A stretch of 64,000 nucleotides of DNA from Leptospiraceae bacterium (GCA_024233835.1 JACKPC010000001.1:1178001-1242000); one strand, 5' to 3'. Positions 44,624-53,831 are shown, counted from the stretch's first letter. Made by a program: numbers and translations. Notes: generated from the letters alone by a model not told the origin.

Positions 44624-45907
44624 ATGCTTGAATCAAATTTGAAGCTTCCCGCAAATTGGGAAGTAAGTGTGCCGGGAGACAAATCTATTTCCCACCGAAG
44701 TGTATTATTTTCCGCTCTTGCAAAAGGTACTTCTGAAATTCATGGATTTTTAGAGGCGGAAGACCCTTTGAATACTTTGAAATCTTTTTCGCAGCTTGGT
44801 TTGAGTTATGAGAAAACCCGGGAAGGCATCTATATAATAAAAAGTCCCGGGAAAAAAGCCCTGCAATCCCCGAAAGGAGAATTGGATTTTGGAAACGCCG
44901 GGACGGGAATTCGTCTTTCAGCAGGACTTGTGGCAGGATTAGAAGGAGTTTCCTGCATTCTGACGGGTGATGCTTCGCTTAGAAAAAGGCCTATGATGCG
45001 GATAATCGAACCTTTACAGGCCATGGGAGCGGACATTCGTTCGGAACAGGGTGATGGTCGGGCACCTCTGCATATCCAGGGAAAAAAACTCAAAGATTTC
45101 TTTTATAAAAGCCCCATAGCCAGTGCCCAGGTAAAGTCCTGTCTGATGCTCTCGGCTATTTCTTCGGACATACAACTAAAATACGAAGAAGAGGAACTTT
45201 CGAGGGATCATACAGAAAATATGCTGCGTTTTTTGGGAGGCAGTATACAGTATGAAAGTCCACTTCGTTTTAAAATACTTCCTCCTTTTACATTGGAAGG
45301 AGCGAAATTTAAAGTTCCCGGTGATATTTCTTCCGCAGCTTTTTTCATGGTTCTCGGTCTTCTGGCTAAATCCGGAGAAATTCTTATCCGTAATATTGGT
45401 TTGAATCCCGCCAGGATAGGTATTCTTACAGTGCTAAAAAGTATGAATGCGAGAATTTTTATCGAGAAAGAAAGGGAAGAGTGTGGGGAGAAAATTGGAG
45501 ACCTGAGAGTTCTTCCTTCGGAACTTAAAAAAACCGAGATTCCAAAATCCCTAATCCCTTCTATTATAGATGAAATTCCTATTTTGAGCATAGCCGGTCT
45601 ATTTAGCAAAGGGGGTTTTTCCATTCGCCATGCAGAAGAATTGCGGGCCAAAGAGTCAGACAGAATACATTCTATGGTGATAAATCTTCGGGCTCTCGGC
45701 TTGAAAGTAGATGAATTTCAAGATGGTTATGAATTCGACGAGGTAAGAGAATTAAAACCCTGCCTGATTCAGTCTTTCATGGATCACCGGGTTGCCATGA
45801 GTTTTTATATTTTAAAAACCCTGCTACCTGTAGAAATTCAGATCGATGAGGATAGTTGGATAGATACATCTTTTCCGAATTTTAAAAAAATGCTTTCTTT
45901 ATTGTAA
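44624..45907 (+). CDS. aroA: 3-phosphoshikimate 1-carboxyvinyltransferase
   Basis: 427 residues. VPGDKSISHRSVLFSALAKG at the N-terminus, GNAGTGIRLSAG, KRPMMRIIEPLQAMGA, SAQVKSCLMLSAIS, VPGDISSAAFFMV and the closing MDHRVAMSFYIL are the EPSP synthase motifs. The NAGTGIRL segment has Gly where natural glyphosate-tolerant enzymes have Ala, so it reads as the sensitive class I/intermediate type. It joins PEP to shikimate-3-phosphate in the aromatic pathway. Confidence 0.93.
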   Translation: MLESNLKLPANWEVSVPGDKSISHRSVLFSALAKGTSEIHGFLEAEDPLNTLKSFSQLGLSYEKTREGIYIIKSPGKKALQSPKGELDFGNAGTGIRLSAGLVAGLEGVSCILTGDASLRKRPMMRIIEPLQAMGADIRSEQGDGRAPLHIQGKKLKDFFYKSPIASAQVKSCLMLSAISSDIQLKYEEEELSRDHTENMLRFLGGSIQYESPLRFKILPPFTLEGAKFKVPGDISSAAFFMVLGLLAKSGEILIRNIGLNPARIGILTVLKSMNARIFIEKEREECGEKIGDLRVLPSELKKTEIPKSLIPSIIDEIPILSIAGLFSKGGFSIRHAEELRAKESDRIHSMVINLRALGLKVDEFQDGYEFDEVRELKPCLIQSFMDHRVAMSFYILKTLLPVEIQIDEDSWIDTSFPNFKKMLSLL

Positions 45908-46026
45908 TTTTACCAATTTGGTATTGACTTATTTCCCTATGTAGTTGTACTTGTAAAAGTTAATCCACTGTCCTTACTAACAGAATAGCTAGTAGAGGGC
46001 AAATTTATTTCTAGTTCCGGAAAGCA

Positions 46027-47736
46027 TTGAGTTCACAAAATCCAACTTCTATAGAGCAGAACGAAACCTTCGACGCAGCATTTTCAAAAATACTGGAACA
46101 ACCCCAGTTTGATGCTGATTTAAGTTTAAAGAAAGGTACGTTAATCACAGGGAAGGTTGTGGATGTCCACGACCAGGAGGTCTATATTAATATAGGCCAG
46201 AAGTCTGACGGGAAAGCCCCCTTAAGCGAGTTTTTAGAGCCGCCTGAAATAGGTGATACGGTTGCAGTTATCATCAAGAATAAGGAAAGTGACTCTGAAA
46301 TTTATAACGTTTCTAAAAAAGAAGCGGATCTTCGACAGGGTTGGGAGTCTATCAAAGAAGCCTTTACGAAGAATCTTCAGGTAGAGGGGAAAATTGAGTC
46401 AGAAGTTAAGCGTAAGGGCTATAATGTGAGGATGTTAGTAGACGGGGATATAAGCCTCTTTCTACCTATTTCTCAACTTGTTACCCGCGGGAAGTTGGAC
46501 GACTTAAAAAAGAGAATTCTCGATTTTAAGATCATTAAGCTTTATGACAAACGCAAGACCGGTGTTATTTCCCAAAAACAGCTTGTTGAAGAGATAAACA
46601 AAGAAAAATGGGATGCTCTTCAGGCCAATCATAAGGTTGGAGATCGGGTTGTCGCTACTGTAACCAAGGTGGCAAGCTTTGGTGTTTTTTGTAGCGTTGA
46701 TGGGATTGAGGGTTTACTTCGTCAGAATGATATTTCTTATAAGAAGTATGCTCCTTTTAAGCAATATTTCGCGGTAGACCAACAGGTAGAAGTGATGATA
46801 CTTGAAATGGAACCGGAAAACAACCGCTTAAGCCTCGGAATTAAACAAATGTTTGAAGATCCCTGGGTTTGGGCCGGTCGTGAACTCGAAAAAGATATGA
46901 TTGTTCGAGGGGTTGTTACCTCTTTAACTAATTTTGGTGCTTTTGTAGAGTTAAAAGAAGGTCTGGAAGGTTTGATTCATACTTCTGAATTAACCTGGGC
47001 CAAAAAACCACCGCATCCGAAAGAAGTCCTAAAAAAGGGTCAGGAAGTAGACTCTATCGTATTAGATATTGATGTTGAGAAAAAAAGACTTTCTCTGGGA
47101 CTCAAGCAACTTATGCCGAATCCCTGGGATAATCTGAGTTCCAATGTTCAGGTTGGAAATGCTCTGGAAGGGAAAATCACCGGTATTACTAAATATGGTG
47201 CCTTTGTTGAGGTCGAAAATGGCATAGAAGGTCTAATTCACGTTGGAGATATCACCTGGGATGAAAAAGTAAAAGATCCTACTACACTTTTGAAGAAAGG
47301 TGAAAAAGTTAAATATCAGATCTTAGACATAGACACCTACGGTCAGAGAATTTCCTGTGGCTTGAAGCAATTACAGGAAAACCCATACGAAGTTCTTCGT
47401 AAAAAATATCCTCCAGGCCATATACTGGATGGAAAGGTTAAGAGTGTTGTTTCTTTTGGAGTATTTCTGGAAATCGAGCCGGGTTATGAAGGTCTGGTTC
47501 ACGTTTCACAGATACCGGAAGGAAAAGAGGTAAACCTTGATGAGAATTACAAGGTAGGAGATGTAATTAAGGCCGTAGTTTTGAAAATTGAACCGAAAAA
47601 TAAAAAGATTTCTCTGTCAATTAAAGACTATGCAAAAGCTCTCGAAAGGGAAGAAATGTCTAAATACATCAAGTCTGATGATTCTCCTTCCAGTGAAAGC
47701 CTCGGAAGTATTATCAATTCCAGTCTACGTTCTTAA
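46027..47736 (+). CDS. rpsA: 30S ribosomal protein S1
   Basis: 569 residues with six S1 RNA-binding repeats. Typical borders: KKGTLITGKVVDVHDQEVYINIG (about 37-60), then VGDRVVATVTKVASFGVFCSVDGIEGLL, KDMIVRGVVTSLTNFGAFVELKEGLEGLIHTSEL, NALEGKITGITKYGAFVEVENG, and GHILDGKVKSVVSFGVFLEI. The start is a TTG at 46027 (SSQNPTSIEQNETF), with GGAAAG close upstream; no other start fits. It helps ribosomes bind mRNA. The TPR gene follows after five bases. Confidence 0.93.
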   Translation: MSSQNPTSIEQNETFDAAFSKILEQPQFDADLSLKKGTLITGKVVDVHDQEVYINIGQKSDGKAPLSEFLEPPEIGDTVAVIIKNKESDSEIYNVSKKEADLRQGWESIKEAFTKNLQVEGKIESEVKRKGYNVRMLVDGDISLFLPISQLVTRGKLDDLKKRILDFKIIKLYDKRKTGVISQKQLVEEINKEKWDALQANHKVGDRVVATVTKVASFGVFCSVDGIEGLLRQNDISYKKYAPFKQYFAVDQQVEVMILEMEPENNRLSLGIKQMFEDPWVWAGRELEKDMIVRGVVTSLTNFGAFVELKEGLEGLIHTSELTWAKKPPHPKEVLKKGQEVDSIVLDIDVEKKRLSLGLKQLMPNPWDNLSSNVQVGNALEGKITGITKYGAFVEVENGIEGLIHVGDITWDEKVKDPTTLLKKGEKVKYQILDIDTYGQRISCGLKQLQENPYEVLRKKYPPGHILDGKVKSVVSFGVFLEIEPGYEGLVHVSQIPEGKEVNLDENYKVGDVIKAVVLKIEPKNKKISLSIKDYAKALEREEMSKYIKSDDSPSSESLGSIINSSLRS

Positions 47737-47741
47737 TTACA

Positions 47742-48509
47742 ATGTCAAAGAAATTCGACAGGAAAAAACACAGAGACGAACTTTATTACAAGCATCAAGA
47801 AGAGAAAGAGCAGGATCCTTTTAAAGACTTTGAAGGTCCTCGCTCTGAGTTATATTTACTCAAGTTTTCTCATTTTATGTCCAAATACCGGAAAAATATA
47901 GTTATTGGTATTCTGGGCTTCTTTCTTGTAATTATTTTTATTCTCTCTTTTTTTGAAGTTCAAAGACACCGGGAAAATTCGGCAACTCTTGCTATAGAAG
48001 AGCTGGAGTTGAAGCTGGAAAAGGAATCTACTCTAGATATAAATAATAAAATCCAGATGTATGAAAAATTCCGTTCTGAATACTCTGTGGCATCTGCTGA
48101 TCTCCGTTCAGCTAAAACTTTATCCGACCTTTTAGCTGAAAAGGGAGAATTTAAAAAAGCGGCTGAACTTTTAGAAAAAGCTTCAACTTCTATTAATCAA
48201 CCTGTAGAACTTAAAGCCTTCTATTTATACATTGCAGCTTCTCATCGTGAGTCTGCTGGAGATACAAAAGTGGCTCAGCAGAACTACAATACTGTGGTTC
48301 AACTTATTGGTAAAAACAGGGAAATGCCTGTTTTTCAGGCCTGGAGTCTGTATCAATTAGGTAGATTGCAGTTTGTGAATGCAAATAAGGAAGAAGCTCT
48401 TAAGAATCTAAAAAAAGTGCTGGAGCTTGATCCCAAAACACCAGACCCCCAACTTTCTGAAGTCAAAAAGTTTGCTACTTATCTTATTTTAAAAATTAAC
48501 AGGGGTTAA
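47742..48509 (+). CDS. TPR protein with one membrane helix (YfgM-like)
   Basis: 255 residues. Basic N-terminus, one membrane helix at about 50-70 (NIVIGILGFFLVIIFILSFF), then helical hairpins with TPR spacing (KTLSDLLAEKGEFKKAAELLEKAS, KAFYLYIAASHRESAGD, SLYQLGRLQFVNANKEEALKNL). The arrangement resembles YfgM-type proteins associated with the Sec translocon, but partners are not shown. Its stop overlaps the Shine-Dalgarno region of hisG. Confidence 0.8.
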   Translation: MSKKFDRKKHRDELYYKHQEEKEQDPFKDFEGPRSELYLLKFSHFMSKYRKNIVIGILGFFLVIIFILSFFEVQRHRENSATLAIEELELKLEKESTLDINNKIQMYEKFRSEYSVASADLRSAKTLSDLLAEKGEFKKAAELLEKASTSINQPVELKAFYLYIAASHRESAGDTKVAQQNYNTVVQLIGKNREMPVFQAWSLYQLGRLQFVNANKEEALKNLKKVLELDPKTPDPQLSEVKKFATYLILKINRG

Positions 48510-48511
48510 TT

Positions 48512-49138
48512 ATGTTAACCCTTGCTTTACCTAAAGGCAGGATGGCTGATGAAAGCATGGAGCTTTTACAGAAAGCCGGCCTGATTCGTGAACTTCCGGA
48601 TCCTGATTCCAGAGAGCTTACCTACACCGATTCTTTGAAAAACATAAAAATATTTCTTGTAAAGCCACAGGATGTTCCTACCTATGTGGAGGAATGTGCT
48701 GCTGATGCAGGAATTGCAGGTTGGGATACCCTTAAAGAAGGTTCTTATGACCTGATTGTTCCTCTAACTCTTGAGATTGGGCGTTGTAGACTGTCCCTGG
48801 CGGGACATAAAGATTTTAATTTGGATAGAGACTTTTATAAGTTAAAAGTGGCTACAAAATACCCTAATTTAACAAAACAATTTTTCTTTTCAAAAGGGAT
48901 AAGTTGTGAAATCATCAAGTTGTATGGAAGCATTGAACTGGCTCCACTTTGTGGACTTTCTGATTGCATTGTAGACCTTGTATCCAGCGGCGAGACACTC
49001 AGAGCGAATGGCCTTTCTGAAATTGAAGTGATATTACCTTCTACTGCTAGACTGTTTTTTAATCGTTCTGCATTATATAGAAACCGCCTGGAATGCCTGG
49101 AGCTGATCCAAAAATTGCAATCGGTTTGTGCTGCTTAG
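48512..49138 (+). CDS. hisG: ATP phosphoribosyltransferase, short form
   Basis: 208 residues, the short HisG form that lacks the C-terminal regulatory domain and needs HisZ. MLTLALPKGRMADESMELLQKAG, ECAADAGIAGWDTLKE, KVATKYPNLTKQFF and IVDLVSSGETLRANGL are the PRTase/HisG motifs. First step of histidine synthesis. hisZ is not in this window. Starts two bases after the TPR gene. Confidence 0.92.
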   Translation: MLTLALPKGRMADESMELLQKAGLIRELPDPDSRELTYTDSLKNIKIFLVKPQDVPTYVEECAADAGIAGWDTLKEGSYDLIVPLTLEIGRCRLSLAGHKDFNLDRDFYKLKVATKYPNLTKQFFFSKGISCEIIKLYGSIELAPLCGLSDCIVDLVSSGETLRANGLSEIEVILPSTARLFFNRSALYRNRLECLELIQKLQSVCAA

Positions 49139-49298
49139 GTTCGTTTATTTTTATTTAAAAATAATCAAAAAAATTTATTCTATTTTACTCCAGAAATCCA
49201 CTTTCTATGCTTGAACTAATCAAGGGTTTTTTTAAAATAATAAATCGTTGTTTTTTAAAGGGTAATTTACGATTATTCTATCAAATAAGGAGAAATAC

Positions 49299-49925
49299 AT
49301 GATGTCAAATAAGAGATCACTTATCATTACTTTGCTACTTGCTGGTACTTTGTTCTTAGTGAATTGCTCAAGTGCCCAGAAGGCTGAAGAGGGTGCAGGG
49401 GACGTAACGGATGCAGCGGTAGATACAGCTACTGATAAAGCAAAGGAAGAACTTGCCAAAAGAGCTACCGGAATTTGTGAAAAAGGTGATTGTAAAAATG
49501 GGGAAGGCACTATGGTGTATCCCGATGGAAATAAATACGAAGGAACCTTTAAAGAAGGCAAATTCGATGGGAAAGGAAAATTCACTTTTTTCAATGGCGA
49601 TGTGTATGAGGGTGACTTTGTAGGTGATAAGTTTGAGGGAAAAGGGGTTTATTCCTTTAATGGTGGTGATAAATATAGCGGGGATTTTAAATCAGATGCT
49701 CTGGAAGGAAAAGGAGCTTTTGATTTTAAAGATGGCCATAAATACAATGGGGATTTTAAAGCCAATAAATTTGACGGTCAGGGAGAATTGGTAAGCAAAG
49801 GCGGCTCTAAATATAATGGTGGCTTTGCTGATAATAAGTTTAATGGAAACGGAAAACTTACTGATTCGACCGGAAAAGTTATTTATGAAGGTGAATGGGA
49901 TATGGGAGCTAAAAAAGGTCAATAA
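49299..49925 (+). CDS. MORN-repeat lipoprotein
   Basis: 208 residues; AAGGAG sits six bases before the ATG at 49299 (a second ATG is next to it). Lipobox LVNC (20-23 from the first Met). After an acidic helix, six MORN repeats run to the end, each with a G-x-G/A-x-(Y/F) pattern, for example GEGTMVYPDGNKYEGTFKEG, GKGKFTFFNGDVYEGDFVG, GKGVYSFNGGDKYSGDFKS. MORN repeats form flat beta sheets that bind lipids or proteins. Monocistronic, closed by a hairpin. Confidence 0.92.
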   Translation: MMSNKRSLIITLLLAGTLFLVNCSSAQKAEEGAGDVTDAAVDTATDKAKEELAKRATGICEKGDCKNGEGTMVYPDGNKYEGTFKEGKFDGKGKFTFFNGDVYEGDFVGDKFEGKGVYSFNGGDKYSGDFKSDALEGKGAFDFKDGHKYNGDFKANKFDGQGELVSKGGSKYNGGFADNKFNGNGKLTDSTGKVIYEGEWDMGAKKGQ

Positions 49926-49933
49926 CCCTTACT

Positions 49934-49966
49934 TATCGAAAGGCTGATTTTAGTAGCCTTTCGATA
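49934..49966 (+). terminator. Perfect 12-bp hairpin after MORN lipoprotein
   Basis: TATCGAAAGGCT (49934-49945) pairs fully with AGCCTTTCGATA (49955-49966) around a nine-base loop. No U-tract follows, only AAAATAACCC. A second, shorter stem (GTAAGGAGCCT with AGGCTCTTAC, one bulge) lies at 50023-50048. Confidence 0.55.
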
Positions 49967-50158
49967 AAATAACCCTTTATTAAAAACACCGTAAAAACCA
50001 AAATAGCTTCTAATTCAATTGAGTAAGGAGCCTGAAAAAGGCTCTTACTTGAAATAAAATCGTTTCTTTAATATTCTTTCAGCATCTTCTTTCAAATGTG
50101 AATAATATTTTGATAAAAAAAAGAAGAAGACTGACGATATTCAAACAGGGGTTTATTA

Positions 50159-50851
50159 ATGCAAAATTATGATTATTCAAAACAGATTAAGTTAGACAAT
50201 CGAAAACATATTTCACAAAACGAAACACGAATATCTCTTCATTCTTATTCCAGTTATAATCAACAACCTGCCAGCGCAGAAGGAACTGGAAAAAGCTCTA
50301 TCATGAATCTTATTAGCGGAAAGTCTCATCCACAGAGCCAGCCCCTGTCTTTCATCTATTTATTTGTAGGAGCTGTTCTTTTCTTTACATCCGGTCTTGT
50401 TGTTGGGATGAAAATTGATCAAAAAGAAAGTCTATTTGCTAAAAATGAAGTAAATACCTTCAAAAACGTGGGCCAATCTGAAAAACCTGCTTTTAGCCCT
50501 CCCGGAGCAGAAACCGCCCTTGAAGAAGAAAAAGAGCAGATTGAACCCAGAAAGAAACTTTCTCCGAATGAAACTTCTGTTCCAACCGGTTTGAAATTTC
50601 CACCCAGAGCCGATAGCCTGAACTTTATTATTCAGGTGGGGCAGTTTTCAAAAGAAGATGCGAATAAATGGGGGCGTTTTTTGATCCGTAAAAAACAGAG
50701 TTTCCAGGGTAGGCTTTTACGTACATCCAGCGGGAAGCTTTATTTAGGTTATTATTATTCTGCAAATAAAGCTCGTAGAATTTTAAAAATGCTAAAAACA
50801 ATGGAAGAAGCACCTTTTGAGAATGCTTCTATTAAAAAAGTAAGATTTTAA
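50159..50851 (+). CDS. SPOR-like domain membrane protein
   Basis: 230 residues. Hydrophilic N-terminal 60, one membrane helix (about 63-85: PLSFIYLFVGAVLFFTSGLVVGMKI), an acidic linker, and a C-terminal region of about 75 residues with LNFIIQVGQFSKEDANKWGRFL ending in LYLGYYYSANKARRILKML. This has the IQVGxF opening and length of a SPOR peptidoglycan-binding domain. It would be an inner-membrane protein at division sites or the cell envelope. A stem-loop follows at 50880-50900. Confidence 0.75.
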   Translation: MQNYDYSKQIKLDNRKHISQNETRISLHSYSSYNQQPASAEGTGKSSIMNLISGKSHPQSQPLSFIYLFVGAVLFFTSGLVVGMKIDQKESLFAKNEVNTFKNVGQSEKPAFSPPGAETALEEEKEQIEPRKKLSPNETSVPTGLKFPPRADSLNFIIQVGQFSKEDANKWGRFLIRKKQSFQGRLLRTSSGKLYLGYYYSANKARRILKMLKTMEEAPFENASIKKVRF

Positions 50852-50879
50852 TTTAATCAGTATATATCGGAAAATTACT

Positions 50880-50900
50880 TGACAGCTAAAAAGGCTGTCA
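50880..50900 (+). terminator. Stem-loop between SPOR-like gene and carD
   Basis: TGACAGC (50880-50886) pairs with GCTGTCA (50894-50900) around a seven-base A-rich loop. Seven perfect pairs, no U-tract. Confidence 0.4.
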
Positions 50901-50945
50901 CTACGCTTTCTTCGAGTTTATACGGAATAATATAATTATTATTAT

Positions 50946-50957
50946 AGGGGTACTACT
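50946..50957 (+). promoter_or_regulatory. Ribosome binding site deciding an ATT start of carD
   Basis: AGGGG at 50946-50950 is followed by seven bases (TACTACT) and then an ATT at 50958. No ATG, GTG or TTG lies in this frame between the stop at 50928 and the ATG at 51003, which is too far away for this site. Confidence 0.6.
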
Positions 50958-51509
50958 ATTTCAGATCCAGTTTTTAAAGTCGGTGACTATATTGTATACC
51001 CTATGCATGGGGTTGGGGCTGTAACAGAAATTAGCAAACAGGTTATCCTGGGTCAGAAAAGAGATTGTTACAGCTTGGAAATGCAGGGAAGTAAAATGAA
51101 AGTCATGATTCCAGTAGAAAAAGCCAAAGAGGTTGGTATCAGGGCAATCATACCCAAGAAAGATATAAAAAAAGTTCTGAATCTTTTAATGAAAGATGAA
51201 GTTGATACTGAAGAAGACTGGAAAGTTCGGTATCAAAATAACATGAATAAAATTAAGTCCGGTTCAATCTACGAAGTAGCGGATGTCTGTAGGAATCTTT
51301 TCAGACGGGCTTATGGAAAGGAATTATCTATCATGGAGCGTAAACTTTATGAAAGTGCTTATAATCTGGTTAAAACAGAGATTGCACTGAGTAAGGGCGT
51401 GCCCCAGGAAGAAGCGGGAAATATAGTTTCCGATATTCTTGCAAATTCTGTGCAATCTAGTCTCCAAAAAGAAAAAGCAAATCCCGATGCAAGCGACAAT
51501 GATGAATAA
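50958..51509 (+). CDS. carD: CarD family transcription regulator (ATT start)
   Basis: 183 residues if started at ATT 50958. The N-terminal SDPVFKVGDYIVYPMHGVGAV is the beginning of the CarD RNA-polymerase-interacting domain; starting at the first ATG (51003) would remove FKVGDYIVYP, a conserved part of the fold. The rest has the CarD C-terminal helical DNA-binding region (KIKSGSIYEVADVCRNLFRRAYGKELSIMERKLYESAYNLV). CarD stabilises the RNA polymerase open complex, mainly at rRNA and housekeeping promoters. The rare start codon would limit its output. Confidence 0.8.
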   Translation: MSDPVFKVGDYIVYPMHGVGAVTEISKQVILGQKRDCYSLEMQGSKMKVMIPVEKAKEVGIRAIIPKKDIKKVLNLLMKDEVDTEEDWKVRYQNNMNKIKSGSIYEVADVCRNLFRRAYGKELSIMERKLYESAYNLVKTEIALSKGVPQEEAGNIVSDILANSVQSSLQKEKANPDASDNDE

Positions 51510-51550
51510 GCTCCGATTAAACTCAAATTATATTCTTCAAGGATTTGAGT

Positions 51551-52558
51551 ATGACTCATCTATACAGAATTCTAACATCTTTGTTTGCAGGGCTTTTAAC
51601 TTTTGCCCTTGTTTACTCGAATAATGGAATAATTATAGATCCTATAGTTTATTCTTTTGTAGCTTTCCTTATCCTACTTATTTTCTTGTACGCTGAGGAA
51701 AGACTTTTAAAATCTATAAAGCCTGAAAGTTTATTTATGTCGATTTTCGGGCTTCTTATTACTCTGAGTGTTGCCTATCTTATTACTTCTCTCATGAAAC
51801 CCGATGGAACTATGGGGATTAAAGCTCTATTATTTGTGTTCCTGGGCTTATTGGGGATTCGCATTGGTTTTCAGTTATCAAAAAAGGGTTATATTTTTCC
51901 TTCCAATTTAAGTGGAGTAGTTCCGGGTGGTTTTCAGGTACCGGCTGGAGATACAAGGCCGAGGGTAAAAGAGAAAATTTTAGATACTTCCGTGATTATT
52001 GATGGAAGGATTTTAGATATAGCCGACACGCATTTCATTGACGGACCTTTAATTCTTCCCAACTTTGTGTTGAGAGAAATTCAGCTCATTAGTGATTCTT
52101 CCGATCCGATTAAACGCGCAAGAGGTCGAAGAGGGCTTGATATGCTAAATAAACTCCAGAGGAAGGGTTCTATAGAAGTTAAGATCACCTATCAAGATTA
52201 TACAGATACACGGGAAGTGGATGCTAAACTTATTAAACTCTCCCGAGATCTGGATGCCAAGCTTGTGACGAATGATTTTAATTTGAATAAGGTGGCTGAA
52301 CTACAGGGAGTTGATGTATTAAACCTGAATAATCTGGCGAATGCCCTGAAACCGGTTGTTTTGCCGGGTGAGGAAATTGCGATTCAGGTTATCAAGGAAG
52401 GAAAAGACGAAAATCAGGGGATTGGCTATATGGAAGATGGAACTATGGTTGTTATCGAAAATGGCGGGCATCTATTAGGAAAGGATGTTCGGGTTGGAGT
52501 AACTTCTATCATTCAGACAGCTGCCGGGAAAATGATTTTCACAAAAGTGGTAAAATAA
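51551..52558 (+). CDS. PIN/TRAM domain membrane protein (YacL-like)
   Basis: 335 residues from the ATG at 51551, which has AAGGA eight bases upstream; a TTG at 51545 is the alternative. Four membrane helices in the first 115 residues, then a PIN domain (ILDTSVIIDGRILDIADTHFI, PNFVLREIQLISDSSDP, KLSRDLDAKLVTNDFNLNKVAEL) with the acidic residues of a metal-dependent RNase, and a C-terminal TRAM domain (PGEEIAIQVIKEGKDENQGIGYMEDG). Likely a membrane-tethered RNase or RNA-binding protein. Follows carD in the same direction. Confidence 0.9.
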   Translation: MTHLYRILTSLFAGLLTFALVYSNNGIIIDPIVYSFVAFLILLIFLYAEERLLKSIKPESLFMSIFGLLITLSVAYLITSLMKPDGTMGIKALLFVFLGLLGIRIGFQLSKKGYIFPSNLSGVVPGGFQVPAGDTRPRVKEKILDTSVIIDGRILDIADTHFIDGPLILPNFVLREIQLISDSSDPIKRARGRRGLDMLNKLQRKGSIEVKITYQDYTDTREVDAKLIKLSRDLDAKLVTNDFNLNKVAELQGVDVLNLNNLANALKPVVLPGEEIAIQVIKEGKDENQGIGYMEDGTMVVIENGGHLLGKDVRVGVTSIIQTAAGKMIFTKVVK

Positions 52559-52559
52559 C

Positions 52560-53222
52560 TTGAAAAAGCTTTGGGCTTTAGTTTTTGCCCTCTTTCTTAT
52601 TTCCTGTGCAGCGAGCCAGGGAATGAGGATGGAGCCATCTTCTGCGAGTTCAAAGGTTTCGGACGGGAGTCTGGCCGGTCTGCAAAAGCAGGAAGGTCGG
52701 ATTCTTACCTATACGGGCAGTATAACTCTGGAAGTTCCGGAGAACGAAATTTCCGATGTAATGGATAAGATGTATAAGCATATAGAAGAAAAAAAGGGAT
52801 TTTTAATAAGCAGGGGAAGAAATCATCTAAATGCAAAAATTCCGGCTTCAGACTTTATTCATACATTTAACTGGATGAAAACCCTCGGAGAAGTAAGAGC
52901 TGAAAATATACAGATACAGGACATTACTGAAGGATTTTATGATTCTAAAGTTCGTCTGGATAATGCTCTAAAACTCCAAAAACGCCTTCTGGATTTATTA
53001 GAAAAAGCTAAAAATGTTCAGGAAGCGGTTGAGGTAGAAAAAGAGCTTTCCCGTGTAACAGAGAAAATCGAGACGTTGAAAGCCAAATTAAATCTTTATC
53101 AAAAGCAAATCGATTATTCAGAATTACATGTGTATCTACGCGAAAAATCTATTCCGGGTCCTCTGGGTTGGGTTTTTGTCTATGCGTATAAGGGAATAAA
53201 ATGGTTTTTTGTTTGGGAATGA
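52560..53222 (+). CDS. DUF4349 lipoprotein
   Basis: 220 residues, TTG start one base after the previous stop. Lipoprotein signal KKLWALVFALFLISC with the lipobox ending at C16. Then the DUF4349 core: RILTYTGSITLEVPENEISDVMDKM, LNAKIPASDFIHTFNWMKTLGEV, ENIQIQDITEGFYDSKVRL and a long coiled coil (about 125-180), and a final hydrophobic patch (LGWVFVYAYKGIKWFF). Function unknown. Its TGA overlaps the ATG of the next gene (ATGA). Confidence 0.85.
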   Translation: MKKLWALVFALFLISCAASQGMRMEPSSASSKVSDGSLAGLQKQEGRILTYTGSITLEVPENEISDVMDKMYKHIEEKKGFLISRGRNHLNAKIPASDFIHTFNWMKTLGEVRAENIQIQDITEGFYDSKVRLDNALKLQKRLLDLLEKAKNVQEAVEVEKELSRVTEKIETLKAKLNLYQKQIDYSELHVYLREKSIPGPLGWVFVYAYKGIKWFFVWE

Positions 53223-53821
53223 AAAGACCTGTTAAATTTATTATTACAGTTTTATTTCTATTTTTTGCCGGGAATTCTGTTTTTGCAGAAAATATCTATA
53301 AATTTAAATTGAAAAGCATCAGTGGTAAAACTATCCCCCTTTCTTTATTGAAAGGGAAAGTTATACTTATTGTGAATGTTGCTTCTTATTGTGGTTTTAC
53401 GTATCAATATAACAGTCTTCAGAAATTATATAATAAGTATAGGAAAAAGGGACTTGTTATATTAGGTTTTCCTTCCAATGATTTTGGAAACGAAGAACCT
53501 GGTTCTAATACCGATATCCGCAAATTTTCCCATATACAGTATCGAGTTGAATTTCCCCTTATGTCTAAAGTTCGGGTAAAAGGAAAGCATATACACCCTC
53601 TTTATCGCTATCTCATACATCATTCGAGGTTTAAGAGTGATATACGCTGGAATTTCGAAAAGTTTCTTATAGATAGGAAAGGAAATGTAGTGGCTCGAAT
53701 TCCCTCTCCTATAGAACCGGATAGTACGAAAGTTGTGAGTCTTGTTGAGTCCTTATTGAAACAGGACGAATCTAATTATTCTTCTTTATCAGGTAATTAT
53801 AGGTCATCCAATAAGGATTAA
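53219..53821 (+). CDS. Glutathione peroxidase-family protein, exported
   Basis: 200 residues from the ATG at 53219 that overlaps the DUF4349 stop; the frame also has an earlier start at 53201. Signal peptide (FIITVLFLFFAGNSVFA). GPx fold: KGKVILIVNVASYCGFTYQY with peroxidatic C58, then LGFPSNDFGNEEPG (usually FPCNQF), and IRWNFEKFLI with W144 and N145. The catalytic Gln of the tetrad is Asp (D88), and the usual resolving cysteine is Ser. It may reduce peroxides weakly or serve a redox-sensor role in the periplasm. Confidence 0.85.
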   Translation: MKRPVKFIITVLFLFFAGNSVFAENIYKFKLKSISGKTIPLSLLKGKVILIVNVASYCGFTYQYNSLQKLYNKYRKKGLVILGFPSNDFGNEEPGSNTDIRKFSHIQYRVEFPLMSKVRVKGKHIHPLYRYLIHHSRFKSDIRWNFEKFLIDRKGNVVARIPSPIEPDSTKVVSLVESLLKQDESNYSSLSGNYRSSNKD

Positions 53822-53831
53822 GATTTATCTT

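Noticed and set aside
45924..45953. Possible rpsA promoter (TTGACT with TACTTG)
   Set aside because: The -35 box is good but the -10 box is too poor to support a call.
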